From Acidobacteriota bacterium (lineage in GTDB: Bacteria; Acidobacteriota; Terriglobia; Terriglobales; Acidobacteriaceae): a stretch of 64,000 bases of DNA. Shown here one piece after another: positions 43,715 to 52,453 of the stretch (its first letter is position 1; the number at the start of each line of letters is the position of its first letter). The notes under the pieces were generated by a model. The model saw only the letters and a list, made by a program, of their open reading frames with translations. It was not told the origin of the DNA and did not search any database. Position numbers and translations under genes: made by a program. The stretch spans positions 1,674,001-1,738,000 of the forward strand of contig JAFDVP010000001.1 of NCBI GenBank assembly GCA_018268895.1. The letters run 5' to 3'.

Positions 43715-45160
43715 ATGCGTTCATCCTTTGCTGCGTCTTTTTGTGTCTCGCTTGGCTTGCCTCTGCTTCTTGCCTGTAGCGGCGGAACATCCCCCAACCC
43801 CGGGCCCGATCCGAAGCCGGTTCCCGTCGCCGTCGCCATCTCGCCGTCCACGGCCAACCCACTGCTCGCGACTGCCGTGGGCTTCAAGGCCTCCGTGACC
43901 GGCGCCGCCAACACCGCGGTGCAATACTCCGTTGTCGAGCCGAATGGCGGCGACATCGACCCGGCCGGATCGTACTTTGCGCCAAAGACCCCGGGTGTCT
44001 ATCACATTCGCGCCACCAGCCAGGCCGACCCAACAAAGTTCGCCGAGGCCGTCGTTACCGTCCGCGACTACCACGGCCGCATCGAGCGCCTCGCCCCTCC
44101 GAGCGACGGCTACGATGCCTTCGCCGCCATCCAGCTTCTCGACGGCTCCATCCTTCTCTCCGGCGGCCGCGGCATCAACGGCGTCCACAACCAGGCCGAG
44201 TTCTACCTCCCGGCGGAGGACCGTTTTCAACGCACGGGCGATATGGCCGTCAAGCGCATGTCCCACATCATGTTCGGGCTTCCCAGCGGACGCATCCTCG
44301 CCGCCGGTGGCTACGACATCGCCAGCGGGGCGCGCACGGGCGACCCCGTCATTCGCGGCACCGAGATCTACGACCCAGCCACGCGCCAGTGGACCGCCGG
44401 GCCGGAGATGACCGTTCCCCGCCGCGGCCACGTCTGGGCCAGGCTCGGCGAGGGCGACGGCCGCGTCCTGATCACCGGGGGAATCCAGCTCTACGGCAAT
44501 GAGTTCGGCGCCTCCGTCAATACCGAGCTCTTCGACGCCGCGACCATGCAGTTCACCGCCGGGCCTGCCATGAATACCGGGCGCTGGCTCCACACTATGA
44601 CGCGCCTTCGTGACGGCCGCATACTCGTCGTAGGAGGCCGCAGTAACAACTGCACCGGGCGCTGCCCCGTCTTCTCGCTCGACTCGGCCGAGCTCTACGA
44701 TCCCGCAACCAGCACCTTCCGCCCCACCGGCTCGCTCCACGTCAGCCGTTACAACCACACGGCAACACTGCTCGACGACGGAAGGGTGCTGATCGTTGGG
44801 GGAGAGTCCACCGACAACCTGTCCACCGGCACCGACCAGGTCGCCGAGGTTGAAATCTACGACCCGGCAACTGGCGTCTTCACGAACGCCGGCCTGCTCC
44901 AAGTGGCGCGCGGAAGCCATACCGCAACCGTGCTCAACAACGGGCGCATCCTCCTCGCAGGCGGTGAGCGCATCAGCGGAGTGGCCACCACGGCCACCGA
45001 GATCTACGACCCCGCAAGCCGCACCTCGACGATGGGGCCGGACCTGAACGAGCACCACGTCCGCGCCCTCGCGTTCCGCAACACGGCCACGGGCGACGTC
45101 ATCATCCTCTCAGGCTCCAACTCCAACCAGCCCGTGCCGGTCGCCGAGGTCTTCCGCTAG
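43715..45160 (+). CDS. Kelch-repeat lipoprotein with Ig-like N-terminal domain
   Basis: 481 residues; GGAGAAGG precedes the ATG. A lipobox LLLAC (Cys21) marks a lipoprotein. Residues ~37-120 form a beta-sandwich, Ig-like segment (VAISPSTANPLLATAVGF). Residues ~130-481 carry six repeats of about 50 residues ending in lines such as EIYDPATRQW, ELFDAATMQF, ELYDPATSTF, EIYDPATGVF and with GRILAAGG/GRVLIVGG turns, a Kelch beta-propeller. It is probably exposed at the cell surface or periplasm for protein or glycan binding. It is convergent with the next gene (16-bp gap). Confidence 0.88.
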   Translation: MRSSFAASFCVSLGLPLLLACSGGTSPNPGPDPKPVPVAVAISPSTANPLLATAVGFKASVTGAANTAVQYSVVEPNGGDIDPAGSYFAPKTPGVYHIRATSQADPTKFAEAVVTVRDYHGRIERLAPPSDGYDAFAAIQLLDGSILLSGGRGINGVHNQAEFYLPAEDRFQRTGDMAVKRMSHIMFGLPSGRILAAGGYDIASGARTGDPVIRGTEIYDPATRQWTAGPEMTVPRRGHVWARLGEGDGRVLITGGIQLYGNEFGASVNTELFDAATMQFTAGPAMNTGRWLHTMTRLRDGRILVVGGRSNNCTGRCPVFSLDSAELYDPATSTFRPTGSLHVSRYNHTATLLDDGRVLIVGGESTDNLSTGTDQVAEVEIYDPATGVFTNAGLLQVARGSHTATVLNNGRILLAGGERISGVATTATEIYDPASRTSTMGPDLNEHHVRALAFRNTATGDVIILSGSNSNQPVPVAEVFR

Positions 45161-45176
45161 ATCGCCTCGAAGGGCT

Positions 45177-45857
45177 CTAGTGGCACGCCGAAACGTCCTC
45201 AAACGCTCCGCCCGGAATCGCCTGCGACGCCATCCCCTGGGCACACGCCAGAATCTTCTTGTCCAGAGGATCGTTATCCAGCGAGTCGGGAGGGACATAG
45301 GTCAAGGTCGTCCGCAGCGCCAGGAAGCGGTCGCTCAACTGTCCCACCATCGCCATGTCGCTCTGTAACAGCGGCAACGCCTGCCGGTCGGCGTCCGTCG
45401 TCGCCGAGGCGGTCGCCATCGCCATCTTGTCCTGCGCTGTCCTGCGATAGTACGAGACCCAGCTCTCCTCCACCGGGTTGTTCGTCCGGATCGCGTTCTC
45501 GAGCGCGCTGCGCCACTCGCGTGCTACCGTCAGTTGCTCCACCCCCGCGCGCAGAAACTCCCGCGAGTATCCCTTGTCTTCCTTCGGCAACGGAGCTGGC
45601 TGTCGCGGTACAACCGGAGCGGCAGGGGCTGGAGCAGGCAGCGTCAGCACGATACGGTTGTCGTTAAATCCCAGCGTCGCACCTGACACACGTGCCAGCG
45701 CCTCGACATCGACGTAGGAGCGGCCATTGCGCGTAATCACCGGGGCCTGGCCTGTACGGCCGCTCACGGTCAGCACGGCGTTCTGCGATACGTGCTGCGA
45801 TGAGCTCTGCGCCATCCCCACTGCCGTCATCCCCAGAAGCGCCAGCACTCTTACCAT
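45177..45857 (-). CDS. Secreted protein with copper-amine-oxidase-N-like domain
   Basis: 226 residues (second ATG of a tandem pair, six bases after AGGAGG). A signal peptide (MVRVLALLGMTAVGMAQ) precedes a short domain, QAPVITRNGRSYVDVEALAR through NDNRIVLTLP, that matches the copper amine oxidase N-terminal domain (PF07833), a presumed wall/peptidoglycan-associated module. A Pro/Ala linker follows, then a helical region without recognised family. There is one C-terminal Cys pair (ILACAQGM, VSACH). Function unknown. Confidence 0.75.
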   Translation of the reverse strand: MVRVLALLGMTAVGMAQSSSQHVSQNAVLTVSGRTGQAPVITRNGRSYVDVEALARVSGATLGFNDNRIVLTLPAPAPAAPVVPRQPAPLPKEDKGYSREFLRAGVEQLTVAREWRSALENAIRTNNPVEESWVSYYRRTAQDKMAMATASATTDADRQALPLLQSDMAMVGQLSDRFLALRTTLTYVPPDSLDNDPLDKKILACAQGMASQAIPGGAFEDVSACH

Positions 45858-45939
45858 CATTTGCCTCCTCCACTGCCCTCATTTAGAAGATTACGCCCCT
45901 GCCATCCCCTCCCTTGCCCCAAGAAGTTCAGCAATTCAT

Positions 45940-45965
45940 GGAACTCTTTGCCCGCACGGCGTAAT
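45940..45965 (+). promoter_or_regulatory. Candidate ECF-type promoter of the sigma operon
   Basis: GGAAC at 45940-45944, a 16-bp spacer and GTAAT from 45961 resemble the -35/-10 layout of autoregulated ECF promoters. The gene starts only 12 bp further on and has no ribosome-binding site, so the transcript could be nearly leaderless. Confidence 0.35.
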
Positions 45966-45976
45966 CATCAACACAC

Positions 45977-46570
45977 ATGTTTAACGGCTGGCTCCATCAT
46001 CGTTTCCAGAAGGACTCCGACACTGAGGTCGTCCTTGCTGCGCAACAAGGGTCCTCCGATGCCATCGCCGCTCTTTACGGTAGACATAGCCCTCTCGTCT
46101 ACCGCTTCGTCCTTCGTCTCAGCCGTGACACTGCCACAGCGGAGGAGATCACCCAGGAGGTCTTCCTCGCTCTGCTTCGCCACACCGAGCGCTACGACCC
46201 CAGCCAGGCCTCGCTTTCCACCTGGCTCTGCGCCATAGCCCGCCGGCAGCTCTGGCGCCACTTTGAGCGCAACCAGCGTTTTGTCCCTTTCGATTCCGCA
46301 GACGATCACCTCGAACCCACCTCCCCCGACGACGGCCCAGATGAACTCCTCTCCCGCGCCGAAGCTATTGCCATCATCCGGGCCGGACTTGATTCACTCC
46401 CGCTCCTGCTCAAAGAGGTCATCGTCCTCTGCGAGCTCGAAGAGCTCACCTACCAACAAGCCTCCCTTATCCTCGCCGTGCCCATTGGAACCGTACGTTC
46501 ACGTCTGCATCGCGCCAAGGCCAGACTCACCACCCTCCTGCGCACCTCTACGGAGAACCAGCCATTATGA
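45977..46570 (+). CDS. ECF-type RNA polymerase sigma factor
   Basis: 197 residues. Region 2: SPLVYRFVLRLSRDTATAEE, ITQEVFLALLRHTERYDP and the -10 recognition helix LSTWLCAIARRQLWRHFER. Region 4: LPLLLKEVIVLCELEELTYQ and VPIGTVRSRLHRAKARL. There is no sigma 1.1 or 3 domain. The start lacks a Shine-Dalgarno sequence, in keeping with a short-leader transcript. The stop overlaps the start of the downstream anti-sigma candidate (ATGA), so the pair is translationally coupled. The stimulus is unknown. Confidence 0.93.
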   Translation: MFNGWLHHRFQKDSDTEVVLAAQQGSSDAIAALYGRHSPLVYRFVLRLSRDTATAEEITQEVFLALLRHTERYDPSQASLSTWLCAIARRQLWRHFERNQRFVPFDSADDHLEPTSPDDGPDELLSRAEAIAIIRAGLDSLPLLLKEVIVLCELEELTYQQASLILAVPIGTVRSRLHRAKARLTTLLRTSTENQPL

Positions 46571-47145
46571 ACCGCACAAACAACCACGACGAAATCAATC
46601 TCGACCATCTGCTTGAAGACCTGCGTCGCGAGCATCGTTCCATCCAGCCGCCCGCTGCTCTCGTGGAGACCCTCATCGCACATCACAGCTCCGACGCTTC
46701 GGGCAATACTCGCCGGACAGCGGGGTCGCGTCTATGGTTTCTCACACTGGCAACTTCAACAGTTATAGCCATCGCTGTCCTGCTCCTCCGTCCGCATTCG
46801 GCGGCGGCGCCATCCGTCCTCCAGACACAAACCGCACCACTGCAATCAAGGCCCGCTCAAATACCACCCGCGCTCAACACAAGAGCGCAGCCCACTCCTC
46901 GTCCACTCGTAAAGCGTCCGACCACACGGCGGATCATGAGTTCACACGACTCTTTTGTCCAGCTCCCCACCAGCACGGGCCTTCCTGAACCAACCCAGGC
47001 CGTGCTCATTCGCACACGCATCGACACAAGTTCTCTTCGGAGCTACGGTCTTACCCCTCCGCCTCCAGGAGCGCCACAAACCATTCTTGCTGAATTTCTC
47101 ATCGGCGATGACGGCCTGCCTCGCGCCATTCGCCTTGTTCGATAA
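46567..47145 (+). CDS. Putative anti-sigma factor (single-pass membrane protein)
   Basis: 192 residues. An N-terminal cytoplasmic part of ~55 residues (LLEDLRREHRSIQPPAALVE) lacks the HxxxCxxC zinc motif of ZAS-type anti-sigmas. It is followed by one membrane helix (~57-75, FLTLATSTVIAIAVLLL), a Pro/Gln/Arg-rich linker and a periplasmic segment ending ILAEFLIGDDGLPRAIRLVR, reminiscent of TonB-C-like domains. Position and ATGA coupling to the ECF sigma gene are the main reasons for the call; the sequence alone does not prove it. Confidence 0.65.
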   Translation: MNRTNNHDEINLDHLLEDLRREHRSIQPPAALVETLIAHHSSDASGNTRRTAGSRLWFLTLATSTVIAIAVLLLRPHSAAAPSVLQTQTAPLQSRPAQIPPALNTRAQPTPRPLVKRPTTRRIMSSHDSFVQLPTSTGLPEPTQAVLIRTRIDTSSLRSYGLTPPPPGAPQTILAEFLIGDDGLPRAIRLVR

Positions 47146-47178
47146 CCAGTCCCAACCTCTAACTCAACGGAGAGAAAC

Positions 47179-48003
47179 ATGAACTCAACATCCTGCACTC
47201 TCGCTTTTATCCTTGCAGCATCATCCTTTGCTCTGGCACAGCAGGCACAACCCTCCAACCTCGTTCAACTCGCAAGCCTCTCTGCATCGCCGGACGAATC
47301 CGCACAAGAGGCCGAGCGCGCCGCTCAGGCTGAGATCCGCGCAAAGAAAGAAATCCAGGAAAAGATCGAAGTTCTCGCCGCCCACAGCAAGGTCGTCGCC
47401 GGCAAGCCCTACTCTGCCAACTCCACTACAGAAGTCGTCCAGACCCTCACCGACGGCAATCGCATCGTCCAGCACAGCTCCAGCGTCTTCTACCGCGACA
47501 GCCAGGGACGCACCCGCCGCGAGCAGACCTTCCCCGGCTTTGAAAACTCTCCCGGCGAAACCAAGATCTTCATCGACGACCCCGTCGCCAAAAACGCCTA
47601 TGTTCTCGATCCCCACGAAAAGATCGCGCACACCGTCTCTTCTTCTCGCGAGGTCATGCTCAAAATCGAGCGCAGCAACGACACCATGGCCAATGTCAAA
47701 CTACCCAAGCTCGATGAGGCCCACGACATCACCTCCGACCAGCTCGGAACCATGAATATCCAGGGCGTAACCTGCATTGGCAAACGCCAGACCATCACCA
47801 TCCCCGCCGGTCAGGTCGGCAACGAGCGCCCCATCGCCATCGTCACCGAGACCTGGTTCTCTCCCGACATCGATGCCGTCGTCCAATCCACCACCACCGA
47901 CCCACGCTTCGGGCAGACCACATATACCCTCAAGAACCTTCAGCTCAAGGAGCAGCCTGCTGCATTGTTCGCACTACCCAACAACTACCGCCTCCTGAAC
48001 TAG
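47179..48003 (+). CDS. Secreted protein of unknown function (third gene of sigma operon)
   Basis: 274 residues, GGAGAG before the ATG. A signal peptide (SCTLAFILAASSFALAQ) precedes a helical Ala/Glu-rich segment (~35-65), then a beta-rich domain with VVAGKPYSANSTTEVVQTLT, DSQGRTRREQTFPG and IVTETWFSPDIDAVVQS. Proteins of this look are common behind acidobacterial ECF genes, but I know no named family. It may be the extracytoplasmic sensor or main target of the sigma factor. A terminator follows at 48054. Confidence 0.75.
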   Translation: MNSTSCTLAFILAASSFALAQQAQPSNLVQLASLSASPDESAQEAERAAQAEIRAKKEIQEKIEVLAAHSKVVAGKPYSANSTTEVVQTLTDGNRIVQHSSSVFYRDSQGRTRREQTFPGFENSPGETKIFIDDPVAKNAYVLDPHEKIAHTVSSSREVMLKIERSNDTMANVKLPKLDEAHDITSDQLGTMNIQGVTCIGKRQTITIPAGQVGNERPIAIVTETWFSPDIDAVVQSTTTDPRFGQTTYTLKNLQLKEQPAALFALPNNYRLLN

Positions 48004-48053
48004 CACCAACCATCTCGAAATAGATCTCGAATTTTCCACCGGAGCCTGCCGGT

Positions 48054-48089
48054 ACCCAAGCTCCGTCTCCGGGCTTGGGTTTCTTTCTT
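48054..48089 (+). terminator. Terminator of the sigma operon
   Basis: ACCCAAGC (48054-48061) pairs with GCTTGGGT (48073-48080), 11-base loop, then TTCTTTCTT. The remaining stretch up to 48304 (about 215 bp) shows no gene; it must carry the promoter of the aldolase gene. Confidence 0.7.
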
Positions 48090-48304
48090 GACGATGCGAC
48101 ATAACCTGACAAAACGGTTTTCGAGTGAGAGCTGGACTCCCTCTCAACATCTCAAAAACATTGGCCGGGCGCACGGAGGTCCAAGCCTAAGTTCAGTTTT
48201 TCGAAGACCCTGCATACTTAGTTATGAGGGAGGGTGCCTCGCTGCGCGATCCTTTCAGCGCGTGTAAAATGGCAGCCAACCTCAATTTCAGGAGAAGAAG
48301 TGCA

Positions 48305-49315
48305 ATGTCGAAGCTGACACCAGGGAAACTCGCAGGACTCAAGGCTGTATCCGACTCGCGCGGCGTCATCGCCGCCGCCGCCATGGACCAGCGCGGCTCG
48401 CTTCAGAAGTCACTCGCCAAGGAGCGCGGTGCCGCCGCCAACGGTCAGGATCTCGAGGAGTTCAAGGTCCAGGTCACCGACGTCCTCACCCGGCACGCCT
48501 CCGCCATCCTGCTCGACCCAGAGTTCGGTCTCCCCGCCTCCAAGGAGCGCAACAAAGCCGGGCTCCTGCTTGCCTATGAGAAGACCGGATACGACGCCGC
48601 CACTCCCGGCCGCCTGCCCGACCTGCTCGACGTCTGGAGCGTTCGCCGCCTGAAGGAAGCAGGCGCCGACTGCATCAAGATCCTTCTCTACTACACGCCG
48701 TACGAGAAGAGCGCCATCAACGACCACAAGCATGCCTGGGTCGAGCGTATCGGCGACGAGTGCCTCGCCCACGACATCCCCTTCTTCCTCGAGACCGTGG
48801 GATACGATGCCGAGGGCGGCGACGAAAAGTCTCTGGCCTACGCCAGGAAGAAGCCCGAGGTCGTCTCCGGCTCCATGGCCGAGTTCGGCAAGGACCGTTA
48901 CAACGTCGATGTGCTCAAGGTCGAGGTTCCAGTCGAGATGTCCTTTGTTGAAGGAACAAAGGCCTTCAAGGGCGAGCGAGCCTACACCCGCGCAGAGGCA
49001 TTGCAGCACTTCCGCGATGCCGAAACCATGACGCACAAGCCTTTCATCTATCTCTCAGCCGGAGTCTCGAACCCTGTCTTCATCGAGACCCTCGAACTGG
49101 CAGCCGAGTCGGGAACCAGGTTCAACGGCGTCCTCTGCGGCCGTGCGACCTGGAAGGACGGCATCCCGATCTTCGCCAAGCAGGGCGCCAAGGCCTTCCG
49201 GCAGTGGCTGGAGACCACCGGCGTGGAGAACATCAACAACGTCAACAACGCCCTCAAGGCCGCAAGCCCGTGGTACCTCAAGTTCGGCGTCAAGAGCCTT
49301 GCCGAGCTGGGCTGA
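48305..49315 (+). CDS. Tagatose 1,6-bisphosphate aldolase-type class I aldolase (LacD family)
   Basis: 336 residues from MSKLTPGKLAGLKAVSDSRG (GGAGAAGAAG before ATG 48305; a longer frame from 48224 is rejected). The family lines AAAAMDQRGSL, AILLDPEFGLPA, LLYYTPYEKSAIND, FFLETVGYD and the Schiff-base region YNVDVLKVEVPVEM match LacD/class I tagatose-bisphosphate aldolases, which cleave tagatose-1,6-bisphosphate and often fructose-1,6-bisphosphate. No lac or tagatose pathway genes are near, so it may serve glycolysis/gluconeogenesis in this organism. A strong terminator follows. Confidence 0.9.
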   Translation: MSKLTPGKLAGLKAVSDSRGVIAAAAMDQRGSLQKSLAKERGAAANGQDLEEFKVQVTDVLTRHASAILLDPEFGLPASKERNKAGLLLAYEKTGYDAATPGRLPDLLDVWSVRRLKEAGADCIKILLYYTPYEKSAINDHKHAWVERIGDECLAHDIPFFLETVGYDAEGGDEKSLAYARKKPEVVSGSMAEFGKDRYNVDVLKVEVPVEMSFVEGTKAFKGERAYTRAEALQHFRDAETMTHKPFIYLSAGVSNPVFIETLELAAESGTRFNGVLCGRATWKDGIPIFAKQGAKAFRQWLETTGVENINNVNNALKAASPWYLKFGVKSLAELG

Positions 49316-49335
49316 TATCAACCGTCTCTAAATAT

Positions 49336-49370
49336 AAAAGCGGCGAACCATTGAGGTTCGCCGCTTTTTC
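49336..49370. terminator. Terminator after the aldolase gene
   Basis: Arms AAAAGCGGCGAACC (49336-49349) and GGTTCGCCGCTTTT (49355-49368) pair perfectly over 14 bp, 5-base loop, followed by TC and TTTG. It can work in both directions. Confidence 0.92.
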
Positions 49371-49432
49371 TTTGTACTTTGTACTGCATTTACATCGTCT
49401 GTACTGCTCTCGAACAACGTCCTGCAAACTTG

Positions 49433-49471
49433 AAAAAAAAGAGCGGGGCCGACGGGATTGCAGCCCCGCTC
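49433..49471 (-). terminator. Terminator of the carbonic anhydrase-SulP operon
   Basis: On the minus strand GAGCGGGGC (from 49471) pairs with GCCCCGCTC (49441-49449 on the plus strand), 13-base loop, followed by eight T (49433-49440). This is a classical intrinsic terminator, 20 bp after the SulP stop. Confidence 0.92.
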
Positions 49472-49490
49472 CTGCGAAAAATCAATCTCT

Positions 49491-51074
49491 TTAGATCACG
49501 GTCTCGCTGACTCGCGTGCGATACCGCATATGCAACTTCTCCATCTCCACGTAGACGTGCTGGCCATTCTGCTCGCGCCGCTCCGTCCATCCCTCGATCA
49601 CCTCAATGCAGGCGTGGTCGATATAGCGCAGGTTCACGCCGTGGATGTGGACCTTGCAGCCAGGCTTCACCTGATCGAGCGCCTGAGATATCCGCGGAAT
49701 GGCGAGGAAGGTGCCGACACCGCTCAGGTGCACGTGCGTGCTGTCGCTCTCTTCCGTTACCTTCGCTTCAAGATGGGTGACCTTGTACAGCAGGCGGAAC
49801 AGGGAGAGACCCACTCCAACCAGTACGCCAGTCAAAAGGTCCGTCGCCACAATGGTGAGCATTGATGCGAAGTAGATCAGTACCGGCACTCTGCCGAAGC
49901 GTCCCAGCTTCTTTATCTCCGCCGGCTTCACCAGCTTGATGCCGACCAGGACGAGCACCGCTGCCAGGCTTGCGGTTGGGATCATGCGCAGGATCGATGC
50001 GAAGAATACCACCGCAAGCAGCATCCAGGCGCCATGCAGAATGGCCGAACGCCTGGTCTCTGCACCGGCCTGTACATTGGCCGAGCTGCGCACAATCACT
50101 CCCGTCATGGGAAGCGCGCCAACCAGGCCGCAGAGCATATTGCCGACGCCCTGCGAGGCAAGCTCGCGGTCATAGTTTGTCTTCGACCGTGTCTGCATCT
50201 GCTCAACCGCGGCGGCGGAAAGTAATGTCTCTGCGCTGGCAATGAACGCAAGCGCCAGTGAGGTGCCGATGATCGCGGAGAGCTTGATCCCCTCTAACGA
50301 AGCCAGCGACGGCAGGGAGATCATCTCGCTGAGGTTTGCCGGGACCGCCACGCGGTGCACCCCGAGCGAAAGGGCCTGTGCGAGAGCGGTAGCTGCTGCA
50401 ATCCCCAGCAGCGCTCCAGGAAGCAGCTTCAACTTTGCCGGGCGAAACTTCTCCCACAGCAGGGTGACGACAATGGTCGTAAGCCCTACCAGTGCAGCTC
50501 CCTCTTCCTTACTGCCGTTCAATGGGAACAGGCCGCCGAAGATCGCGCCCCACATCGCCACGATATTTGCAGGGCCGCTGTGCTCGGGAGACCGGTCGAG
50601 GACAACTTGAAACTGCTGGATCACGATCAGCACGCCGATACCTGCAAGCATGCCGTGGATCACCTCAGGCGATATAGCGCGGAACCAGCGGCCCGTCTTC
50701 AGAAGCCCGGCGACAAGCTGCACGGCTCCGGCGATCATCAGCAGTGGGCCAAGGGCCCCGACACCATGCTCCTTGACCATTTGAAAGACGATGACGGCGA
50801 GACCTGCCGCGGGCCCCGACACCTGAAGCGCCTGCCCGGAGAGAAACCCGACGACAAGGCCGCCGATGATTCCGGTGACAAGTCCCGCAGCCGGTGGCAT
50901 GCCTGACGCAAGGGCTATACCCATGCAAAGGGGGAGGGCTACGAAAAATACAACCAGTGACGCCGAGAAATCTCTTAACCACGCAACCGAGCCAGACACT
51001 GCCGCACCCGGTGGAACTCCAACTGGGAGCTCGCCTGAATTCTTCTCTGGATAAATATCACTCGATTTACTCAT
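49491..51074 (-). CDS. SulP-family anion transporter (probable bicarbonate carrier)
   Basis: 527 residues from MSKSSDIYPEKNSGELPVGV (AGGAG 7 bp upstream; a 40-residue upstream extension is rejected). The SulP core has 12-14 helices: ASLVVFFVALPLCMGIALAS, QVSGPAAGLAVIVFQ, NMLCGLVGALPMTGVIVRSS. A C-terminal STAS-like domain (~430-527) follows (HVHLSGVGTFLAIPRISQAL, LRYIDHACIEVIEGW). SulP proteins exchange or symport sulfate or bicarbonate. The immediately upstream beta-carbonic anhydrase (10-bp gap) makes bicarbonate uptake or pH homeostasis the best guess, as in BicA-like systems. Confidence 0.9.
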   Translation of the reverse strand: MSKSSDIYPEKNSGELPVGVPPGAAVSGSVAWLRDFSASLVVFFVALPLCMGIALASGMPPAAGLVTGIIGGLVVGFLSGQALQVSGPAAGLAVIVFQMVKEHGVGALGPLLMIAGAVQLVAGLLKTGRWFRAISPEVIHGMLAGIGVLIVIQQFQVVLDRSPEHSGPANIVAMWGAIFGGLFPLNGSKEEGAALVGLTTIVVTLLWEKFRPAKLKLLPGALLGIAAATALAQALSLGVHRVAVPANLSEMISLPSLASLEGIKLSAIIGTSLALAFIASAETLLSAAAVEQMQTRSKTNYDRELASQGVGNMLCGLVGALPMTGVIVRSSANVQAGAETRRSAILHGAWMLLAVVFFASILRMIPTASLAAVLVLVGIKLVKPAEIKKLGRFGRVPVLIYFASMLTIVATDLLTGVLVGVGLSLFRLLYKVTHLEAKVTEESDSTHVHLSGVGTFLAIPRISQALDQVKPGCKVHIHGVNLRYIDHACIEVIEGWTERREQNGQHVYVEMEKLHMRYRTRVSETVI

Positions 51075-51084
51075 ACGATCTCCT

Positions 51085-51762
51085 TTACGCGATCTTTCGT
51101 TCTTGCCGGGTTCGTGGCTCGGGTGTTGCGAGCGTCTCAGGGAGCAGCGGGAAGAATGCGCCCTGCTGAGAATCAAGGCTACGGATTCCGCCACTCGCGA
51201 TGTCGTACATCCATCCGTGAATGGCGAGCTTGCCCTGTTTCAATGCCTCGTCGACGGAGGGGTGCATCGACAGGTTCTGCATCTGGACGATGACGTTGGC
51301 CTCCGTCACGGCCTTCAACGTCTCCTCAAACGACATCGACGCTGAAGTCTTGAGCATCCTCGTCAGCCATCGCGCCGACGGTCCCGCGTGCTCCAGCCAG
51401 CCGCGCACGACCGGCAGGGATTCAAGCGCTTCGGGCTTCAGGATCGCCTTCATCGCTCCGCAGTCGGAGTGCCCGCAGACCACAATGTCCTGGACCTTCA
51501 GAGCGCGGACGGCGAATTCGATCGTCGCCGGAACACCGCTCCCTGTTTCAGTTGGAGGAGGAATCAGATTGCCCGCGTTACGACATGAAAACAGAGCGCC
51601 CGGACCGCACTGCATCATCATCTCGGGCATCACGCGCGAATCGGAGCAGCAGATAAACAAGGTGCCAGGGTTCTGCACGTTGGCGAGCTTCTCAAAGAGC
51701 TTTGCGTGTTGCGGGAAGACCTTGGAACGAAACCGGCTATAGCCATCGATCAGTTGCTGCAT
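51085..51762 (-). CDS. Beta-class carbonic anhydrase
   Basis: 225 residues from MQQLIDGYSRFRSKVFPQHA; GGAG lies six bases before ATG 51762, and the longer form from 51831 has no ribosome-binding site. Zinc ligands: Cys39 and Asp41 (CCSDSR) and His98/Cys101 (VVCGHSDCGAM), with the Asp-Arg dyad intact. It interconverts CO2 and bicarbonate in the cytoplasm. Being the first gene of a two-gene operon with a SulP transporter, it probably traps or supplies bicarbonate moved by that carrier. Confidence 0.95.
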   Translation of the reverse strand: MQQLIDGYSRFRSKVFPQHAKLFEKLANVQNPGTLFICCSDSRVMPEMMMQCGPGALFSCRNAGNLIPPPTETGSGVPATIEFAVRALKVQDIVVCGHSDCGAMKAILKPEALESLPVVRGWLEHAGPSARWLTRMLKTSASMSFEETLKAVTEANVIVQMQNLSMHPSVDEALKQGKLAIHGWMYDIASGGIRSLDSQQGAFFPLLPETLATPEPRTRQERKIA

Positions 51763-51927
51763 CGTCATCTCCATCGGCCCTGAACCTGAAGGCAGTCCGG
51801 CCGTTGTGATCGTCGAAACGGGTACACCCATGCAGAAGGCCTAAGAGCTTCGAGGAGAAGCTTTCGGATAACTCAGGCAGAAAGACGCCTGTGCCTACGC
51901 AAGATGCAGTTTTGCGACTGGAGAGTT

Positions 51928-52350
51928 CTAAGCAGCGATGGGAGGAGCCCGTCCAAGACCGGGCGCACGAGGAGCAGAGCCCAGGGCCACGACATTTTCG
52001 CGGGCGAGCAGTTCCTGCCGCTCTTCAGGCTGAGCGAGTACGAACGTCCGGGTGACGATAGCCGCCTGGAGGCTTGGGGTTCCCGCGGCCGGCCGCATGG
52101 AAAGAGCCGCCTTGGGAAGATGATCGACGACCGAGTGGTCGAAGACGGCATCGATAGACGACATCAGGTTGTAGCGGCTGTTGCGCGATCCCGCACGGCG
52201 CGTCGCGTGAACGGAGATATGCGAGTAGTTAACACGAGTATGGCGAACTAAATGTTCGCCATGTGTGATTCCCAGAATGCATAGAAGGTTAAGCCCGGCG
52301 AAGATTACACCCAGCAATAACTTGTTCGATATGGATTTCTGTCCAATCAC
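51928..52350 (-). CDS. Small hypothetical protein with N-terminal membrane segment
   Basis: 140 residues from a GTG. Residues ~10-28 (KLLLGVIFAGLNLLCILGIT) are a signal anchor or signal peptide; the remainder (SRYNLMSSIDAVFDHSVVDH and on) has no recognised motif and ends RAPGLGRAPPIAA. There is no ribosome-binding site, so the start is weak. It is divergent from the gene at 52454. Coding status rests on the hydrophobic N-terminus and the empty locus; it may not be real. Confidence 0.4.
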   Translation of the reverse strand: MIGQKSISNKLLLGVIFAGLNLLCILGITHGEHLVRHTRVNYSHISVHATRRAGSRNSRYNLMSSIDAVFDHSVVDHLPKAALSMRPAAGTPSLQAAIVTRTFVLAQPEERQELLARENVVALGSAPRAPGLGRAPPIAA

Positions 52351-52453
52351 GGCAATCGTATTTTGAATACTACGCTTATCGACGCAGATGTCAACCGGTC
52401 GTTATCACAAAAGCTGAGAATCCTTCAGTGGGCCTTCATATTCATTTCTTACC

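Noticed and set aside
43721..45058. 445-codon frame on the minus strand
   Set aside because: Antisense shadow of the Kelch lipoprotein gene, which has a lipobox and clear propeller repeats.
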